From a virus, in the IMG/VR virus record IMGVR_UViG_3300028920_000878, positions 1 through 24,650 of that record: a stretch of DNA of 24,650 nt. The stretch is one strand, 5' to 3'. The notes under the pieces are model-generated. The model saw nothing but the letters and a program-made list of their open reading frames with translations. It did not search any database and was not told the DNA's origin. Shown piece by piece: positions 23,309-24,650 of this stretch. How positions within the stretch are numbered: position 1 is the stretch's first letter; the number at the start of each line of letters is the position of its first letter. Both the position numbers and the translations under genes were made by a program.

Positions 23309-23434
23309 GGTATAGGTGGATGCCCTGGTAGGATTTGAACCTACAAAGTGACGGGATCAAAACCCGCTGCGTTGCCAATTTCGCCACAGGGCATCATAAG
23401 GCCTGAGTCGGCCAAACTCAATCCTCCCTATACC
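23309..23434. repeat. 8-bp inverted repeat flanking tRNA-Gln
   Basis: GGTATAGG at 23309-23316 and CCTATACC at 23427-23434 are perfect inverted copies that enclose tRNA-Gln. In the transcript they could pair to hold the tRNA in a loop for processing. An 8-bp match could be chance. Confidence 0.35.
23317..23393 (-). tRNA. tRNA-Gln (anticodon UUG), CCA encoded
   Basis: The acceptor stem TGCCCTG/CAGGGCA has 7 pairs. The anticodon stem is GCGGG/CCCGT with loop TTTTGAT, so the anticodon is TTG at 23360-23358, reading CAA. The T-stem GTAGG/CCTAC has loop TTCAAAT. The discriminator is T and is followed by encoded CCA (23319-23317). The U1-A72 pair and UUG anticodon agree with tRNA-Gln; the T discriminator differs from the usual G. 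It may help translate CAA-rich phage messages. Confidence 0.85.
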
Positions 23435-23439
23435 TATTC

Positions 23440-23511
23440 CTGGCCCGAAAGGACTTGAACCTTTATTTTCCGCATTAACAGTGCGGTGCATTACCATTAT
23501 GCTACAGGCCA
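23440..23511 (-). tRNA. tRNA-Asn (anticodon GUU)
   Basis: The acceptor TGGCCTG/CGGGCCA has 7 pairs, one of them T-G. The D-arm is GCAT/ATGC. The anticodon stem CCGCA/TGCGG has loop CTGTTAA, so the anticodon is GTT at 23479-23477. The T-arm is AAAGG/CCTTT with loop TTCAAGT. The discriminator is G, normal for Asn. No CCA is encoded (GAA follows), unlike the neighbouring tRNA-Gln. It starts right after the stop codon of the upstream coding gene. Confidence 0.87.
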
Positions 23512-23715
23512 TTATCTCGTATACCCTCCTGTCTGACACTCAGAAATGAACTTTATCCTCTTGCGCAACCCGGTATTGGCGTGACGCAGACCATCTTTGT
23601 GTATCTCAAGCTCCTTGATGTAATCCTTCATATCCCTTATCTGCTGCTTAAGCCTGTCTACCTCCTCCTGGAGCTCTTTGTTCTCCTCCATATATCCCTC
23701 AAGCACATCATCCAT
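23512..23715 (-). CDS. Short coiled-coil protein, 67 aa
   Basis: ATG at 23715 has a strong SD (AAGGAGG, 7 bases upstream) inside the end of the preceding gene. After MDDVLEGYMEENKELQ comes a highly charged heptad-like helix through about residue 60 (EVDRLKQQIRDMKDYIKELE), with a basic end (GLRKRIKFI). No other domain is seen. It begins with the same MDD codons and start region as the next upstream coiled-coil gene, so the two may be paralogues. The stop lies directly before tRNA-Asn. Function is unknown; small coiled-coil proteins in such early blocks are often host-interaction factors. Confidence 0.7.
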   Translation of the reverse strand: MDDVLEGYMEENKELQEEVDRLKQQIRDMKDYIKELEIHKDGLRHANTGLRKRIKFISECQTGGYTR

Positions 23716-23730
23716 CCCTATTCCTCCTTG
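23713..23730 (-). repeat. SD/start junction cassette, copy 3
   Basis: CAAGGAGGAATAGGGATG matches copies 1 and 2 at 16 of 18 bases. It supplies the SD, the stop of the 101-aa gene and the start of the 67-aa gene. Confidence 0.8.
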
Positions 23731-24023
23731 TTGAGTAGTTTTCTCGTGAATTTCTCTGTCGGGTACACAAGAGGCTCACCATCATCGTTATATTTCAGTA
23801 GTCCTAAAGCTTTCTCCAACTCCTTTATGCGCTGTTTGAGGGATTCGTTTTCTGTTTGAAGTTTAATACAAACGTCATCAACACCTAACGAATACTCTTT
23901 TTGTGCCTTCCATTTATATTTTATTGAATCCCGCTCTTCCTTCAACCTCTCTATCTCTGCTTTTAGTTGTTCGTTTTCTTTTCCAATACGTTTTATGTAT
24001 AGATGTTTTTCAAAATCATCCAT
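23718..24023 (-). CDS. Coiled-coil protein, 101 aa
   Basis: ATG at 24023 with SD AAGGAG in the shared junction cassette. It begins MDDFEKHLYIKRIGKENEQL and has a long charged helix (about residues 10-75) with heptad-type KENEQLKAEIERLKEERD and QTENESLKQRIKELEKALG. It then ends in a short polar segment with YPTEKFTRKLLNKEE. It is similar in design to the adjacent 67-aa gene and probably a paralogue. No enzymatic or DNA-binding motif is visible. Its job is unknown. Confidence 0.7.
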   Translation of the reverse strand: MDDFEKHLYIKRIGKENEQLKAEIERLKEERDSIKYKWKAQKEYSLGVDDVCIKLQTENESLKQRIKELEKALGLLKYNDDGEPLVYPTEKFTRKLLNKEE

Positions 24024-24038
24024 CCCTATTTCTCCTTA
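24021..24038 (-). repeat. SD/start junction cassette, copy 2
   Basis: TAAGGAGAAATAGGGATG is identical over 18 bases to copy 1. It joins the zinc-ribbon gene stop to the 101-aa coiled-coil gene start. Confidence 0.8.
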
Positions 24039-24208
24039 ATCGAACCACTCAAAAAATCACACCGCCTCATTGGCTCTATTTGTTCTTCACAACTATCACA
24101 ATTCATTACAACATTTCCATCTGTACTGTATCCCATGGGTATGAAAGTACCACCGCATTTACACTTTAATTCCCTATTGACTATCTTGAACGCAAGCTTA
24201 TTGCACAT
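24026..24208 (-). CDS. Zinc-ribbon protein, 60 aa
   Basis: ATG at 24208 with the junction SD AAGGAG. Four Cys form CKC (residues 16 and 18) and NCDSC (37 and 40), giving C-x-C, 18 residues, C-x2-C, a short zinc-ribbon arrangement with a Gly/Thr/Tyr loop between. It is probably a small metal-binding protein that contacts nucleic acid or protein. The rest is short and has no other motif. It lies in a run of small genes joined by the same SD cassette. Zinc binding is a motif-based inference. Confidence 0.7.
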   Translation of the reverse strand: MCNKLAFKIVNRELKCKCGGTFIPMGYSTDGNVVMNCDSCEEQIEPMRRCDFLSGSIKEK

Positions 24209-24223
24209 CCCTATTTCTCCTTA
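24206..24223 (-). repeat. SD/start junction cassette, copy 1
   Basis: TAAGGAGAAATAGGGATG joins the 70-aa gene stop (in -KEK-stop) to the zinc-ribbon gene start. The SD is read both as Lys-Glu codons and as a ribosome site. Confidence 0.8.
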
Positions 24224-24423
24224 TCCCTCAAGTGACAGTCGCACGGAGGCCTGTCGCCATAAATGGCATCAAGTATATATCTGAAAACCTGAACATCTCC
24301 ACCAGCCCGAACAAAAGTGCTCTTGAAGACCTCAACCTCATTCTCCTTGGTGTAAGAAGGGTCTGAATACCCGTCCTTCGCCACCCGATACACCACAATC
24401 CTGTATTCCATCATATTACTCAT
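24211..24423 (-). CDS. Unknown small protein, 70 aa
   Basis: I choose ATG at 24423 because GAGGAG lies 7 bases upstream and the ATG overlaps the preceding gene end. An in-frame upstream reading exists but would lie wholly inside that gene. The product MSNMMEYRIVVYRVAKDG has a beta-like start, then EVEVFKSTFVRAGGDVQVFR and a Cys/His end (PPCDCHLRD). The last codons also form the SD of the zinc-ribbon gene. Function is unknown; no family was recognised. Confidence 0.65.
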   Translation of the reverse strand: MSNMMEYRIVVYRVAKDGYSDPSYTKENEVEVFKSTFVRAGGDVQVFRYILDAIYGDRPPCDCHLRDKEK

Positions 24424-24650
24424 CCGCAATCTCCTCGTCCGTAAATTGGCACTTAAGCTCACCCTCATGCAGAACCTCCTCGTATGCCAACAGCATACGC
24501 TCGTAGTCTCTGGCAAAATCCTTCACACTGTCTGATTTCTTTACCGCCATGCTTGCCGTAACATTATCCTTCACGCCCCTACCACGGACAACAACAGCAT
24601 GAAGATATACACCGTGTGGATCTGGATTAGGAACAATCTCTATACTGTCG
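24416..24650 (-). CDS. Unknown small protein, C-terminal 77 residues only
   Basis: An open frame enters from the right edge and ends at TAA (24418-24416), overlapping the next start by 8 bases. The residues read DSIEIVPNPDPHGVYLHAVV, a basic patch (VRGRGVK), then a helical acidic end (DFARDYERMLLAYEEVLHEG). The start lies outside the window, so length and function cannot be given. Codon and residue use look coding. Confidence 0.65.
   Translation of the reverse strand, partial: DSIEIVPNPDPHGVYLHAVVVRGRGVKDNVTASMAVKKSDSVKDFARDYERMLLAYEEVLHEGELKCQFTDEEIADE

Noticed and set aside
23357-23539. Minus-strand open frame (60 codons)
   Set aside because: It runs through both tRNA genes and has no proper ribosome site.
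1-24650. CRISPR array or insertion sequence
   Set aside because: No regularly spaced repeats, transposase or terminal inverted repeats were seen.

Overview
The window is a contiguous piece of a double-stranded DNA tailed-phage genome (free phage or prophage). Every supportable gene and both tRNAs lie on the minus strand, so transcription runs from high to low coordinates. Genes are packed tightly, with ATGA or TAATG overlaps and good Shine-Dalgarno (SD) sites, and the G+C content looks moderate. There is no host gene, integrase, replication gene or polymerase. The set of terminase, portal, scaffold, capsid, adaptor, nozzle-like protein, fibre and large internal-type proteins, with no tape-measure, sheath or tail-tube gene, fits a short-tailed (podovirus-like) phage. 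The SD sites, a sigma70-like promoter and a lipoprotein signal indicate a bacterial host, but the host cannot be named from this sequence.

In transcription order: (1) 24650-23512 holds five small genes: a partial one, an unknown, a zinc-ribbon protein and two short coiled-coil proteins. Three of their junctions share a nearly identical SD/start cassette. (2) 23511-23317 holds tRNA-Asn(GUU) and tRNA-Gln(UUG). (3) 23294-23237 holds a strong-looking promoter with two upstream A-tracts, placed to drive the late operon. (4) 23178-20320 is the packaging block: a 236-aa unknown protein in the position of a small terminase, a NUMOD4-like/Lys-tail protein, and the large terminase. (5) 20298-17053 encodes a small protein, a predicted seven-bladed beta-propeller and a LamG-containing protein. 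This adhesin-like block sits between terminase and portal. (6) 17028-11780 is the head block: portal, a small conserved protein, scaffold, major capsid protein, and a capsid-associated/decoration-like protein. Hairpins occur after the capsid and decoration genes. (7) 11719-9298 holds an 87-aa protein, the head-tail adaptor, three small membrane or lipid-anchored proteins that look like a lysis cassette, and a 69-aa structural-type protein. (8) 9292-1 is the tail and ejection block: a nozzle-like protein, a 32-codon transmembrane gene, a repeat-rich tail fibre, three proteins of unknown function, a coiled-coil protein, and the first 809 codons of a very large protein that runs off the left edge.

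Together these genes make procapsids (portal, scaffold, capsid), fill them (terminase), complete the neck and short tail (adaptor, nozzle, fibre), and probably supply internal proteins for DNA ejection. No endolysin is recognisable. It may lie outside the window or be a domain of the truncated large protein. The points most worth a second look are the adhesin block between terminase and portal, the coupled 32-aa membrane gene, the NUMOD4-like protein with a histone-H1-like tail next to the terminase, the shared beta-module in two virion proteins, the promoter and the hairpins.
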